This document shows positions 42,761 through 52,632 of a stretch of 64,000 bases of DNA, piece after piece. Below the pieces are notes generated by a model. The model did no database searches. It saw only the letters and a list, made by a program, of their open reading frames with translations, and was not told where the DNA came from. Every line of letters begins with the position of its first letter. The first letter of the stretch is position 1. The stretch is from WJMT01 sp964624145 (GTDB lineage: Bacteria > Acidobacteriota > Aminicenantia > Aminicenantales > Aminicenantaceae). The position numbers and the translations under genes were made by a program. Where the stretch lies: contig CAZUXT010000001.1 of assembly GCA_964624145.1 (NCBI GenBank), positions 186,001-250,000 on the forward strand, in the 5' to 3' direction.

Positions 42761-44068
42761 ATGCCAGGTTTCGGATGGAAGAAAGGTCTCTTTATCATAT
42801 TTATTGTTCTGTTGATTTCTTCACCGGCTTTATCCGTGGATAAAGCAACCGCGCTGCGGATTGCCAACCTCATTGAAAAACACAAACAGGATATCATAGA
42901 TATAAGAAGATTCATTCACATGAATCCGGAATTAGGCAACAGGGAGTTTGAGACGTCAAAACTCGTATCTTCAAAACTTCTTTCCCTTGATATGGAAGTC
43001 AGGTCAGAAATAGCTAAAACTGGAGTTGTCGGTTTGCTGAGGGGCAAACATGAGGGAATCACCATAGGTATGCGTGCTGACATGGACGCCCTCCCTATTG
43101 AAGAACAAACAGGACTTGCGTATGAGTCTCTGAATAAAGGGATCATGCACGCTTGCGGCCATGATATCCATACATCCATTGCGCTCGGGGCAGCCATTGT
43201 CTTGAATGAGATGAGAGACATGGTTAAAGGGAATATCAAATTCATTTTCCAGCCGGCCGAGGAAGGGGCTCCTCCCGGAGAGGAAGGAGGAGCTTCTTTA
43301 ATGATAAAACAGGGTGTTCTGAAAAATCCTCCGGTGGGAGCTATTATAGGGATGCATGTATGGCCGGAGGCAGAAACAGGCGAGGTGCTCATTTCCCCGG
43401 GCACCATATTTGCGGGTTCGGACACATTTAAAATCACCATCAAGGGAAAAAGCTCCCACGGAGCACAGCCACATAAAGGGATTGATGCCGTATATATAGC
43501 TTCTCAAGTGGTGGTCTCCATTCATTCCATGGTCAGCAGGACCGTAGACCCTGTTGATCCTGCTGTTGTAACTATAGGGAAAATATCAGGAGGTTCCCGG
43601 CCCAACATCATTGCCGATGAAGTAACCATGGAAGGAACCGTAAGGACATTAAACCAGAATACCCAAGAAAGAATAAAACAACTGATAGAAAGGATAGTGA
43701 TCAGCAACACCCAGCCTTTCGGGGCCTCTTATGTCTATACCTATCACAAGGGCACGTCCCCCCTTTACAACCACCCTGACCTAACAGCTATTCTCAGACC
43801 GTCTCTGGTGAATGCGGTTGGACAAAACAATGTCCGTTCCTTCCCCCCTCAGATGGTCGCCGAAGACTTTTCAGAATATTCCGAAAGACTCCCGGGTTTT
43901 TACTTTCTTCTGGGCGTAAAACCTGCATGGAAAACTTCGGTTCACCCTCTACACAGCTCCCAATTCAATCCCGATGAAAACTGTATTCCCATAGGGATAA
44001 AAGTCCTGTGCCACCTTCTGTTAGACTGTCTTGACTATCAGGCACAATTCGAGAACGACAACGAGTAA
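42761..44068 (+). CDS. Secreted M20-family amidohydrolase
   Basis: 435 aa. Signal peptide at the N terminus (GLFIIFIVLLISSPALS), then the M20D peptidase/amidohydrolase core. Metal and catalytic motifs are GMRADMDALPIEEQTG, HACGHDIHTSIALGAA, FIFQPAEEGAPPGEEG, MHVWPE and the C-terminal MVAEDFSEYSERLPG with HSSQF. The dimerisation insert lies in the middle. Similar proteins hydrolyse N-acyl amino acids (hippurate, IAA-amino acid type). The signal peptide puts this one outside the cytoplasm. The stop overlaps the comEC start by one base. Confidence 0.92.
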   Translation: MPGFGWKKGLFIIFIVLLISSPALSVDKATALRIANLIEKHKQDIIDIRRFIHMNPELGNREFETSKLVSSKLLSLDMEVRSEIAKTGVVGLLRGKHEGITIGMRADMDALPIEEQTGLAYESLNKGIMHACGHDIHTSIALGAAIVLNEMRDMVKGNIKFIFQPAEEGAPPGEEGGASLMIKQGVLKNPPVGAIIGMHVWPEAETGEVLISPGTIFAGSDTFKITIKGKSSHGAQPHKGIDAVYIASQVVVSIHSMVSRTVDPVDPAVVTIGKISGGSRPNIIADEVTMEGTVRTLNQNTQERIKQLIERIVISNTQPFGASYVYTYHKGTSPLYNHPDLTAILRPSLVNAVGQNNVRSFPPQMVAEDFSEYSERLPGFYFLLGVKPAWKTSVHPLHSSQFNPDENCIPIGIKVLCHLLLDCLDYQAQFENDNE

Positions 44069-46470
44069 TGGCTTTTCCTTTTCTGTTTATCGCCCTGTCC
44101 TTTGCATCAGGAATATTCTTCTCATCACTTTGCAGTATCCCTCTTTGGATGCTGCTCGTACTGCTGTCCATAAGCCTTTTGCTAGCCTGGATTCATTTGA
44201 TCTTATTAAGAAAAATCAAATCCACATTTGTTTTTTTAATAATAAGCACATTTCTCCTGGGCTCCTCCCTGTACACTCATTCAAACAATACATACAAAAA
44301 AAATCCTCTGTGTCATTTTAAGGAAGAATCATATGTAGACATTAAGGGAAAACTGTACAAATCCCCCTCTTTTTCCATGGACAGGGCCTTTCTCTATATA
44401 AAAACAAAAGAAATCTCTTACGGCAACAAAACAGAAAAAATAAAAGGGAATGTACAAATATCTCTACCTAAAAGTCAAAATTCAGATGTTCTCCATAAAC
44501 TTCTGGTCCATGACAGGGTCGAAATCTCTGCAAAATTATCCGACTCCCCCGGATTTAGAAACTTCGGATATTCCCGCTCAAACACATATCTTAAATTCAG
44601 GAAAATACACAAAACAGGTTTTTCAAAATCCCTTTTACTCGTCAAAAAAACGGCTTCGGGCAGTGAGTTCTCTCTCCTTCGCGCTTTTTCTCGACTCCGT
44701 CAGAAACTCCAAAAAAAAATCGAGGAGTCCTTTCCAGGGGAAAATCTAAGTGAGGTCTCGCCTTCCGGAGCAGTATTGGAAGCTCTGCTTCTGGGGGAGA
44801 GAGGCAGAATGAGCGAATCTATCACCCGCTCGCTTCAGGACTCAGGTCTGTATCATCTCTTCGCCATATCCGGAGCTCACATCGCTATCATTTCCTTCCT
44901 CATATTTTCTTTTCTTAAGGTCTTGAAAGTGCCTGAGAGGACATCCTATATCATTCTTATCTTCATTCTTGTTTTCTATGCCATGCTTGTGGAGGGCCGT
45001 CCGTCCATTATACGCGCCACACTCATGACCGTCGCATTTCTCATAGGAAAGTTGATCTGGAAAGACACAAACCTTTTAAACACATTATCGTTGAGCGCGT
45101 TTGTCCTGCTTCTGTTTAATCCGTTCCAACTCTTTTCACTTGGATTTCAGATGACTTTTGCTGCCACCTTATCCATTGTTCTCTTCTTTCCCTTAATAGT
45201 CAGGTATATGCCCAAACTGCCCCTGAATATAAGCGACATACTGATTCTTTCTTTCACAGCTCAATTGGGAATAATTCCCATCACTGCATCCGCCTTCAAC
45301 CGGATTGCCTTTGCCCCGCTCATCCTCAACCTTATAGCGCTTCCATTAATATCCATAATCATGTCCGTAGGATATCTATTTATCCCCATTGCCTTTATCA
45401 GCGCTGCCATTGCCCGGTTTCCAGTCAAAATCCTTGATCTACTGATCACTCTTCTGATAAATATCTCAGACTTTGCTTCCACCATAGCCTTTCTATCATA
45501 CAGAATACCCACTCCGCATATCTTAATTGTTTCCGGGTATTATCTTTTTCTTCTTGCTTTCCTTGCTCCCAAAAAAATAAAAAGACAGAAAATCCTGATA
45601 TCCGTTCTGTTTCTTATTTTTTTCATCACCCTGATCACCCATCCGTTCCCGTCAAAATCGAAACACCTGAGGATGACCGTTATGGATGTCGGAAACGGAG
45701 ATTCCATTCTGATCGAATTCCCGGGTAATAGGAAGATGCTTATCGACGGAGGAGGGTCTGCCTATGGAGACTATGACATCGGTGAAAGGGTCGTTTCTCC
45801 TGTTCTCTGGGATAAAGGGATCAAAAAAATAGATTATCTGGTCCTGACCCACTCCCATCCCGACCATCTCTACGGCCTGTTCTCTATTGTTGAAAATTTC
45901 AGAATCAAAGAATTTTGGGAGTCCCTATCGCCCGCAGAAGACAAAGCTTACCGGGCTTTTAAAAAAAACCTGAGTCCAAAGACAATAAAAAAAGAATTAT
46001 TCAGAGGCGCCTCTTTGCAAATCGGAAAAGCAAACATAAAAATACTCCATCCCGAAAAACCGGAGAGTCCGCCTTTTTCGGTCCATAACAACCAGTCACT
46101 GGTCATGATGGTCACCTTCCGTGAAACCTCATTCCTCCTGACCGGAGATGCGGAATACCAGGCAGAGCAAGAAATTATGTCCTATTACCAGGACATCGAA
46201 TGCCAGGTGCTGAAATGCCCCCATCATGGGAGCGGCTCCTCCAGTACGGAAAGCTTCATAAAAGCTGTCTCCCCGGAGATTGTTGTGATCTCAGTGGGAA
46301 GAAATAACCTCTACAGTCTTCCGGATAGAGATGTTATCCTCCGATATGAAAAAACAGGATCTGAGATATACAGGACAGACCTTCATGGAGCTGTAGAGAT
46401 TGTTTCTGATGGAAAAAACATCTCAGCACACACAGCCGTGAAGAATAGAAAAACGGATTATCTGAAATAG
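44068..46470 (+). CDS. comEC: ComEC/Rec2 DNA-uptake channel
   Basis: 800 aa. N-terminal membrane region with an OB-like DUF4131 section, a central competence domain (LLLGERGRMSESITRSLQDSGLYHLFAISGAHIAIIS, multiple helices), and a C-terminal metallo-beta-lactamase domain with DVGNGDSILIEFPG, LTHSHPDHLYGL, LLTGDAE and CPHHGSGSSST. ComEC carries single-stranded DNA across the inner membrane during transformation. The pilin genes at the end of the window could provide the surface part of such uptake, but that is inference. Overlaps the convergent lipoprotein gene by 13 bp. Confidence 0.94.
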   Translation: MAFPFLFIALSFASGIFFSSLCSIPLWMLLVLLSISLLLAWIHLILLRKIKSTFVFLIISTFLLGSSLYTHSNNTYKKNPLCHFKEESYVDIKGKLYKSPSFSMDRAFLYIKTKEISYGNKTEKIKGNVQISLPKSQNSDVLHKLLVHDRVEISAKLSDSPGFRNFGYSRSNTYLKFRKIHKTGFSKSLLLVKKTASGSEFSLLRAFSRLRQKLQKKIEESFPGENLSEVSPSGAVLEALLLGERGRMSESITRSLQDSGLYHLFAISGAHIAIISFLIFSFLKVLKVPERTSYIILIFILVFYAMLVEGRPSIIRATLMTVAFLIGKLIWKDTNLLNTLSLSAFVLLLFNPFQLFSLGFQMTFAATLSIVLFFPLIVRYMPKLPLNISDILILSFTAQLGIIPITASAFNRIAFAPLILNLIALPLISIIMSVGYLFIPIAFISAAIARFPVKILDLLITLLINISDFASTIAFLSYRIPTPHILIVSGYYLFLLAFLAPKKIKRQKILISVLFLIFFITLITHPFPSKSKHLRMTVMDVGNGDSILIEFPGNRKMLIDGGGSAYGDYDIGERVVSPVLWDKGIKKIDYLVLTHSHPDHLYGLFSIVENFRIKEFWESLSPAEDKAYRAFKKNLSPKTIKKELFRGASLQIGKANIKILHPEKPESPPFSVHNNQSLVMMVTFRETSFLLTGDAEYQAEQEIMSYYQDIECQVLKCPHHGSGSSSTESFIKAVSPEIVVISVGRNNLYSLPDRDVILRYEKTGSEIYRTDLHGAVEIVSDGKNISAHTAVKNRKTDYLK

Positions 46471-47321
46471 ATAAAAGAGATCTTCACTCCCAGTTCCCTC
46501 TCATCTGTAGATTCAGGAAACAACTCAGAAGGAATAAAGGTCTTATCTGTGGCTATGGTTAAGTAAAAATCATCATCTTCCCCGAGCTTCTCTTTGTTAA
46601 CAGTATATGTCTTTTCAAAAACAGCTTGTTCAGGAATAAATTCGTCCAGGATGGTATCATTGATTATAAATATCACTTTCTGGTCCTCAACCGCCCTTTT
46701 GTTCACTTCACCTCTTATGATAAGCAGGGCATCCCGATGAGGATTATCAATAATACATTTGGCCTGTTTGGCTGTCCATCTCCAATTCTTGAAATGATAA
46801 TCCCTGTTCATTTCAAGTCCATACCAGCCGTCCATATAGATGACTTGAGGAGCATCCAGCGGAGGCGGCGTCACTTTTAGTTTGCGATTAAGAATCATTT
46901 GTTCGGATTCTCCCGTTTTATCATAAGGAGAATAAAATCCGATAGAAAGATTCAGTGTCTCTTCCCCTTTGAAGTCCGGATCAAATTCATCTATAAAAAC
47001 AGGGATATAGATCCTTTGGGCAAATTTGTATTCTTTTTCGGGTTCCCATTTGGAAGTAGGGATTTCAGGAAAATAATCCGCTTGAAAAAGAAGGTTATCC
47101 CCATGCCAGAAATGGACAAATACGTTATAGTCCCTTCTCATCCCCTCAAATTCACTGTCCGTTGTCCATAGAAATGTCATATCAGTAACCAGGTTATCCG
47201 TCAGTGTCTCTTCTGAAAAAGTCACATCAAGGCCGACACCTTTTATGGCCGTTTTCTGCTTGCAGTTTTGAGATACAAATACCAGCATTAATACTAATCC
47301 GAGAGTATATATCTTTTTCCA
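46458..47321 (-). CDS. Putative exported lipoprotein of unknown function
   Basis: 287 aa from ATG 47321, chosen because AGGAGA lies 6 nt upstream; the ATG at 47339 has no SD. An N-terminal signal (IYTLGLVLMLVFVSQNCKQK) ends in a Cys, but the residue before it is Asn, so the lipobox is weak. The mature part is beta-rich: two immunoglobulin-like halves joined by a linker LKVTPPPLDAPQVIYMDGWYGLE. YFPEIPTSKWEPEKEYKFAQRIYIPVF resembles domains that appear in predicted surface-glycan proteins. I do not recognise a named family. Confidence 0.7.
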   Translation of the reverse strand, partial: WKKIYTLGLVLMLVFVSQNCKQKTAIKGVGLDVTFSEETLTDNLVTDMTFLWTTDSEFEGMRRDYNVFVHFWHGDNLLFQADYFPEIPTSKWEPEKEYKFAQRIYIPVFIDEFDPDFKGEETLNLSIGFYSPYDKTGESEQMILNRKLKVTPPPLDAPQVIYMDGWYGLEMNRDYHFKNWRWTAKQAKCIIDNPHRDALLIIRGEVNKRAVEDQKVIFIINDTILDEFIPEQAVFEKTYTVNKEKLGEDDDFYLTIATDKTFIPSELFPESTDERELGVKISFIYFR

Positions 47322-47412
47322 CATAACCAGTCTCCTCATATTGAAATATGCCTAATTATAAATAAACAAGATTTTAATGTAAAGACATCCCGCACCTGTA
47401 TATCAATAGTAT

Positions 47413-47442
47413 TTGCCATCATACATCCAAATGTTATATATT
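47413..47442 (+). promoter_or_regulatory. Candidate lpxK promoter, near-leaderless
   Basis: TTGCCA (47413-47418) followed at 16-18 bp by overlapping TATATA/TATATT boxes (47435-47442). The ATG at 47452 is 9-11 nt further on and no SD is present. Confidence 0.4.
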
Positions 47443-47451
47443 CCAGAATAA

Positions 47452-48438
47452 ATGAAATCAATTCTCTACTTCCTTTCTTTCTTTTACAGATCTGGCTCCA
47501 GGTTCGTGAGATTTCTGTATGAAAAAAACATAAAGAAACAGCAGGCTGTTCCTATCCCTGTCATCAGTATAGGAAATATCTCCTTCGGAGGCTCAGAAAA
47601 AACACCCCTCTCCATTAAACTAATCAAGATCCTTCTGAAAAGAGGTTTAAAACCCGCTTATATCTCCCGTGGCTACAAAGGAAAATGGGAAAAACAGGGG
47701 GGAATGGTGCTGCCTGAGCACAATCAACTTCCGGATTGGAGGACCATAGGAGACGAACCTTATATGACAGCCCGAAATGTACCAGAAGCAGGAATCTTTC
47801 TGGGGAAAAACCGAATTTTATCCTGTATAAATGCAAGCAAAAAAGGATATGATGCGGCTGTTCTGGATGACGGGTTCCAGTACCATGCGCTTAAAAAAGA
47901 TCTGAATATTGTGCTTCACGATATATCAAAGAAAAAGCTGCTGCGCGAATCCCTTTCTGCGCTTACAAAAGCCCATATAGTCCTGCTGAAAAAAAATTCT
48001 CCGGATAGAAAAAAAGCCAAGCTTAAGTCAGGACTGCAAGGAATATCTATCTATGAATATTCTGTATTATCAAAAGGATTTATAAAAATGGGGACAAATC
48101 AGCTTCTTGCCCCGGACGGGTTCAAACAGAAAAAAGTGCTGGCCTTTGGCGGCATTGCCCAACCCCAAAGATTCAAAAAAACACTTGAGGAAATGGGGAT
48201 AAGACCTGCTGCCTTCCTTAAATTTCCAGATCACTATGACTACCCCTTAAAAGCCATGAACAAGATACTGGACAAACACAGCTCATTAAACACGGATGTT
48301 ATGGTCACGACTGAAAAAGATTCAGTCAAACTTGAGGGGAAAAACCCCTTCAAAAATATGCCTGTGTATTACGTAAAAATAGATATCGAGATAGAGCAGG
48401 GATTTTATGACCGGATTTTTTCCATCGTTAACTTATAA
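47452..48438 (+). CDS. lpxK: LpxK tetraacyldisaccharide 4'-kinase, P-loop variant
   Basis: 328 aa. It follows LpxK throughout: VPIPVISIGNISFGGSEKTPL, PAYISRGYKGKW, GDEPYMTARNVPEAGIFLGKNR, AVLDDGFQYHALKKDLNIVLHD, VLAFGGIAQPQRFKKTLEEMGI, FPDHYDYP and VMVTTEKDSVKL. It phosphorylates the lipid A precursor at the inner membrane. In the family the P-loop reads GGTGKTP; here it is GGSEKTP, with Glu where the last Gly before Lys is expected. Next gene, 6 bp later, is a lipid A acyltransferase, consistent with a lipid A operon. Confidence 0.9.
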   Translation: MKSILYFLSFFYRSGSRFVRFLYEKNIKKQQAVPIPVISIGNISFGGSEKTPLSIKLIKILLKRGLKPAYISRGYKGKWEKQGGMVLPEHNQLPDWRTIGDEPYMTARNVPEAGIFLGKNRILSCINASKKGYDAAVLDDGFQYHALKKDLNIVLHDISKKKLLRESLSALTKAHIVLLKKNSPDRKKAKLKSGLQGISIYEYSVLSKGFIKMGTNQLLAPDGFKQKKVLAFGGIAQPQRFKKTLEEMGIRPAAFLKFPDHYDYPLKAMNKILDKHSSLNTDVMVTTEKDSVKLEGKNPFKNMPVYYVKIDIEIEQGFYDRIFSIVNL

Positions 48439-48443
48439 AAACA

Positions 48444-49373
48444 ATGAACGCTTCTTTAAGACACAAACTTGAATATTCCGTATTCTATGGGGCTAAGGCC
48501 TTTCTGAAAATCTTCCCTCGAAAGGCAGTGTTTCTCATGGGCCGTATAATGGGTCCTCTCCTTTTTGAGTTGGATAAAAAACACAGACACTTAGCTGACT
48601 CCAACTTAACAACAGCATTTGGAAACAAACTCTCACCCAATACAAAAAAAAAGATAATCAAAGCCTCTTTTGCCCATTTCTATCAGGTCTTCCTTGACTT
48701 CATATGGATATCCGGTCTTAAACCTGAACAAAAAGACAAATTGATTTCAGTGGAAGGGGCAGAAATACTCGAAAATCATCTGGACCGAAAAAAAGGAATT
48801 CTTGTTTTTACCGCTCATTTCGGTCTCTGGGAAATCTCAGCTCATATATTGTCCAGATACGAAAAACTCAATGTCATAGCCAGACCCCTGGACAATCCTC
48901 TTCTGGAAAAAGAACTCTCTCAAATGAGAGCCAATGTGGGATCTCATGTGATTTACAAAAAAAATGCAGCCAAGCATGCCCTCAGAGCCCTTCGCAGAAA
49001 TGAAATCGTTGCTGTGCTCATTGACCAGAATGTTTTGAGAAGAGAGGGCGTGTTTATTCAATTTTTTGGAAAAAAAGCCTCCACCACTCCATCTTTGGCT
49101 ACGTTTTTTCTAAGAACTGAAGCCCCTATAATACCTATATTTTGTTATCCCGCTGCAAAACACAGCTATCATCTAAAAATAATGGAGCCGCCTCATTTGA
49201 GGTTGACAGGGGATGTCAACAAAGACGTGAAACACATAACACAGATCTGCACAAATATCATAGAAAAAGAAATAAAAAACCAGCCCCATCTGTGGTTATG
49301 GTTTCATGACCGCTGGAGAAGCCGACCGTTAGATGAAGATAAGAACGCGGATGAGCTTCCACCGGATTTTTAG
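48444..49373 (+). CDS. Lipid A biosynthesis acyltransferase (LpxL/HtrB family)
   Basis: 309 aa. One N-terminal membrane-associated helix, then the catalytic HFGLWE motif (H-x4-E type, near residue 127), a segment NVIARPLDNPLLEKEL, GVFIQFFGKKASTTPSLATFFLRT (the FFG..a.t block of this family) and HLWLWFHDRWRSRP near the end. It adds a secondary acyl chain to lipid A. Placed right after lpxK. Whether it is LpxL- or LpxM-like cannot be told. Confidence 0.9.
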   Translation: MNASLRHKLEYSVFYGAKAFLKIFPRKAVFLMGRIMGPLLFELDKKHRHLADSNLTTAFGNKLSPNTKKKIIKASFAHFYQVFLDFIWISGLKPEQKDKLISVEGAEILENHLDRKKGILVFTAHFGLWEISAHILSRYEKLNVIARPLDNPLLEKELSQMRANVGSHVIYKKNAAKHALRALRRNEIVAVLIDQNVLRREGVFIQFFGKKASTTPSLATFFLRTEAPIIPIFCYPAAKHSYHLKIMEPPHLRLTGDVNKDVKHITQICTNIIEKEIKNQPHLWLWFHDRWRSRPLDEDKNADELPPDF

Positions 49374-49376
49374 TGT

Positions 49377-49405
49377 TTGAACTTTTTCAATAAGTGTACT
49401 ATTCT
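49377..49405 (+). promoter_or_regulatory. Candidate rph promoter
   Basis: TTGAAC (49377-49382), 17 bp, TATTCT (49400-49405), directly after the stop of the acyltransferase gene and 25 nt before the rph ATG. No clear SD in the short leader. Confidence 0.4.
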
Positions 49406-49430
49406 TTATATTCGGGACAGAAACAAACAA

Positions 49431-50180
49431 ATGAGATCTTATAACAGAAAAGCAGACCAGTTAAGACCGTTAAGATTCAAACCAGATCTGCTTGATTTCT
49501 CAGACGGCTCTGTTCAGATAGAACTGGGAAAAACTAAAGTCATTGCCTCGGCCACCATAGAAGAAAATGTTCCTCTTTTTCTCAAAGGCAAAGGTTCGGG
49601 ATGGATCACAGCCGAGTATTCCATGCTGCCCTGTTCGACTGAGATAAGGACCAGAAGAGAAAGAGGTGCCAGAATCTCGGGAAGAACAAAGGAAATCCAG
49701 AGGCTCATAGGACGCTCGTTAAGAGCTGTGACCGACCTGAAAACGCTGGGAGAAAGAACCATCATTATCGACTGTGATGTGATACAGGCTGACGGAGGTA
49801 CCAGAACCGCTTCTGTTACAGCAGGCTGTATTTCCCTTGCTTTGGCACTCAAAAAACTCCTGGACGAAAACCAGATCGAACAAATGCCTCTGAAAAACCT
49901 GGCCGGAGCCGTAAGCGTTGGCGTTGTAAACGGAGAATGCCTTTTGGACCTTGACTACATGGAAGACTCAAATGCCTCCTTGGATATGAATGTCATTGGA
50001 ACTGATACGGGTCATTTTGTGGAAATACAGGCTTCTGCCGAAAAATCCCCCTTTGTTAAAAAAAAATTCAATGAACTCCTTGACATGGCTGAAAAAGGAA
50101 TCACAGAAATCGTTCAGTACCAAAAAGAAATCCTCAAAAATAAAAGCCCCCTCTTCATTGCTTACAATCACAGGGAATAA
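49431..50180 (+). CDS. rph: Ribonuclease PH
   Basis: 249 aa from ATG 49431 (family start MRSYNRKADQLRPL; an in-frame ATG at 49377 adds 18 unconserved residues and overlaps a promoter). Contains GSGWITAEYSMLPCST, RISGRTKEIQRLIGRSLRAV, the phosphate/active-site DCDVIQADGGTRTASVTAG, LDLDYMEDSNASLDMNVIGT and FVEIQASAEKSPF. Phosphorolytic trimming of tRNA 3' ends. 2 bp before the UXS gene. Confidence 0.96.
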   Translation: MRSYNRKADQLRPLRFKPDLLDFSDGSVQIELGKTKVIASATIEENVPLFLKGKGSGWITAEYSMLPCSTEIRTRRERGARISGRTKEIQRLIGRSLRAVTDLKTLGERTIIIDCDVIQADGGTRTASVTAGCISLALALKKLLDENQIEQMPLKNLAGAVSVGVVNGECLLDLDYMEDSNASLDMNVIGTDTGHFVEIQASAEKSPFVKKKFNELLDMAEKGITEIVQYQKEILKNKSPLFIAYNHRE

Positions 50181-50182
50181 AT

Positions 50183-51115
50183 ATGAACAAGATACTGATC
50201 ACAGGGGGAGCTGGATTTTTAGGAAGCCACCTTTGTAAAGAACTGCTCAAACAAGAAAAAGACATCCTTTGTATAGACAACTTCTTCTCTGGAAGCAAAA
50301 ACAGCATAAGAGATTTTATCAACCACCCTTATTTTGAATTCATCAGGCATGACATCATACATCCTTTTTTTGCTGAAATCGACGGCATCTATCATCTCGC
50401 CTGTCCTGCTTCTCCTATCCACTATCAATACAATGCCATAAAAACAATAAAAACCAATGTCATGGGAACCATAAACATGCTTGGTTTAGCAAAAAGGACA
50501 AAGTCAAAAATTCTACTTGCTTCATCATCGGAAATATACGGGGACCCGACCGTTCACCCTCAACCAGAGGAATACTGGGGAAATGTCAATCCCATTGGAA
50601 TAAGAAGCTGCTATGATGAAGGAAAAAGAGTCGCTGAAACTCTTATGATGGATTATCACAGACAAAACAAGGTTGATATTGGGATTTGCCGTATCTTCAA
50701 CACCTATGGCCCTCACATGGCTACGGATGACGGAAGAGTTGTGAGTAACTTTATTGTTCAAGCCCTCAAAGGGAAACCCCTCACTGTTTTTGGCGACGGC
50801 ACACAAACCCGCTCCTTCTGCTATGTCTCGGACACGGTCCGCGGTCTGATATCCATGATGGAAACCGAAAAATTAACAGGCCCTCTTAACCTGGGCAACC
50901 CTGAGGAGCACACCATCCTTGAGCTTGCAGAAAAAATAATCAAGATCACAAAAAGCAATTCCAAAATAACATTCAAACCCCTTCCGAAAGACGACCCTCT
51001 GCGGCGGTGTCCTGATATCACCCTTGCTAAAAACAAAATGAACTGGGAGCCAAGAATCAGCCTTGACCAGGGTTTGGAGAGCACTGTGGAATATTTCAAA
51101 AAACAAATCCTTTAA
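50183..51115 (+). CDS. UDP-glucuronate decarboxylase (UDP-xylose synthase)
   Basis: 310 aa SDR. NAD motif ITGGAGFLGSHL, then HLACPASPIHYQYNAIKTIKTN, SSSEIYGDPTVHPQPEEYWGNVNPIG and RSCYDEGKRVAETL (catalytic YxxxK). Further on RIFNTYGPHMATDDGRVVSNFI and FGDGTQTRSFCYVSDTV. These are the diagnostic stretches of the UXS group, which makes UDP-xylose from UDP-glucuronate for surface glycans. Its placement after lipid A genes agrees with an envelope role. Confidence 0.94.
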   Translation: MNKILITGGAGFLGSHLCKELLKQEKDILCIDNFFSGSKNSIRDFINHPYFEFIRHDIIHPFFAEIDGIYHLACPASPIHYQYNAIKTIKTNVMGTINMLGLAKRTKSKILLASSSEIYGDPTVHPQPEEYWGNVNPIGIRSCYDEGKRVAETLMMDYHRQNKVDIGICRIFNTYGPHMATDDGRVVSNFIVQALKGKPLTVFGDGTQTRSFCYVSDTVRGLISMMETEKLTGPLNLGNPEEHTILELAEKIIKITKSNSKITFKPLPKDDPLRRCPDITLAKNKMNWEPRISLDQGLESTVEYFKKQIL

Positions 51116-51203
51116 TCAGAATAATTTATTTCTTTAAAAATGTTTGACAAATCTTTATAATACTTTTTCACACTATTATATGGTATGAAAAAAGGAGGTT
51201 ACG

Positions 51204-52610
51204 ATGATATCTCTCTCCACGATAATAATAATTGGGATTATTGTTGTAGTCATAGTACTCCTGTCTTTTTTAATCGCCAAGCAATACAGAAAAGTAGGGC
51301 CCAATGAAGCCCTGATAATCTCAGGCGGCTTTAAAAAGACCATAACACTTCCAGACGGAAGAAAACGCAAAATAGGTTACCGCTACCGTTTAGGAGGCGG
51401 GACATTTGTATGGCCTTTGTTAGAAACAGTGGACATACTTCCCATGGATGTGATCAACCTCATCCTCAAAACCCCGGAAGTGCTCACACACAACGGAATC
51501 CTCATTCAAGCAGAAGCATCGGCCCAAGTTAAGATCAACTCGGATGACGATTCAATCCACCTTGCCGCCGAACAATTCCTGGGAACCGGCAAGGAGGGAA
51601 TCAAAGAGGTCTCGCAAACCATCCTGGACGGAAAGATGAGAGCTGCGATAGGGTCCATGACAGTGGAAAACATATACAGAGGAAGGCATGAGTTCGCTGG
51701 CAAGGTCATTGAATCAGTCAAAAAAGACTTCTCGAATATGGGACTCATACTTCTCTCCTTCTCCCTCAAAGAAATCAGTGACACCCAGGGCTATCTGGAT
51801 GCTCTGGGAAAACCGCATATCGCCGCGGCTAAACGAGACGCGGCCATTGCCGAAGCTGAAACAGAAAAAGAATCGGTCATAAAGTCATCACAGGCCAGAA
51901 AAGAAGGAGAAGTCGCCCGGTTAAATGCCGAAGCACTGATTGCTAAAGCCCAGTGGGAAAATGAGGCTAAAAAAGCAGAGTCTCAAGTCCAGGTTAACAG
52001 CAAAAAAGCCCAGGCAGACCATGCTTATGAACTGGAGCGTCACCGATTGAATCAGCAGATCAAAAAAGAAGAGGCCAAAGTCAGGGCCATCGAAAAGCAG
52101 GAAGCCACAAAAATAGAGGAAATGGAAATCAAACGAAAAGAGAAGGAACTCGATGCCACAGTCATAAAGCCTTCAGATGCTCGAAAATACCAGATCAAGG
52201 CAGAAGCTGAAGCCGAAGGCTACCGCATTCAAGCGGAAGCAGAAGGTAAAGCCGAAGCCAGCAAGTTAGAAGGAAAAGCTGAGGCAGAAAAAATAAGAGC
52301 ACAAGGCGCTGCAGAGGCTGAAGCCATGCTGAAAAAAGCAGAAGCCTGGGGCAAATACAACCAGGCCGCCCTTCTTGACAATTATATGAAGATACTTCCT
52401 GAACTGGCGAAAAATGTTTCCGAACCCCTGTCAAAAGTCGATAAGATCGTCTTAGTGGGGGGAGATAAAGGAACAGGAGCCACAAAAATTACTTCCCAGG
52501 TCGCAGATGTGCTTGCTCAAATGCCGGACGTAGTGAAATCCCTAACAGGTGTTGACCTCAAAAAATATCTTAAGGAAAAATTCAGCACTGAAAAAAAAGA
52601 AAAAGACTGA
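51204..52610 (+). CDS. Flotillin-like SPFH-domain protein
   Basis: 468 aa. N-terminal membrane hairpin or helix (IIIIGIIVVVIVLLSFLIA), then an SPFH/Band 7 domain with YRKVGPNEALIISGG and VTHNGILIQAEASAQVKI-like residues (VLTHNGILIQ). A long Ala/Glu/Lys coiled coil (about 220-400, e.g. AEAEAEGYRIQAEAEGKAEA) and a C-terminal segment with LAKNVSEPLSKVDKIVLV follow. This is the flotillin/YqiK layout for membrane microdomain scaffolding. A strong SD AAAGGAGGT precedes the ATG. 22 bp before the aminotransferase fusion gene; no functional link known. Confidence 0.9.
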   Translation: MISLSTIIIIGIIVVVIVLLSFLIAKQYRKVGPNEALIISGGFKKTITLPDGRKRKIGYRYRLGGGTFVWPLLETVDILPMDVINLILKTPEVLTHNGILIQAEASAQVKINSDDDSIHLAAEQFLGTGKEGIKEVSQTILDGKMRAAIGSMTVENIYRGRHEFAGKVIESVKKDFSNMGLILLSFSLKEISDTQGYLDALGKPHIAAAKRDAAIAEAETEKESVIKSSQARKEGEVARLNAEALIAKAQWENEAKKAESQVQVNSKKAQADHAYELERHRLNQQIKKEEAKVRAIEKQEATKIEEMEIKRKEKELDATVIKPSDARKYQIKAEAEAEGYRIQAEAEGKAEASKLEGKAEAEKIRAQGAAEAEAMLKKAEAWGKYNQAALLDNYMKILPELAKNVSEPLSKVDKIVLVGGDKGTGATKITSQVADVLAQMPDVVKSLTGVDLKKYLKEKFSTEKKEKD

Positions 52611-52632
52611 TATTTAATTCGAGATTAAGAAG

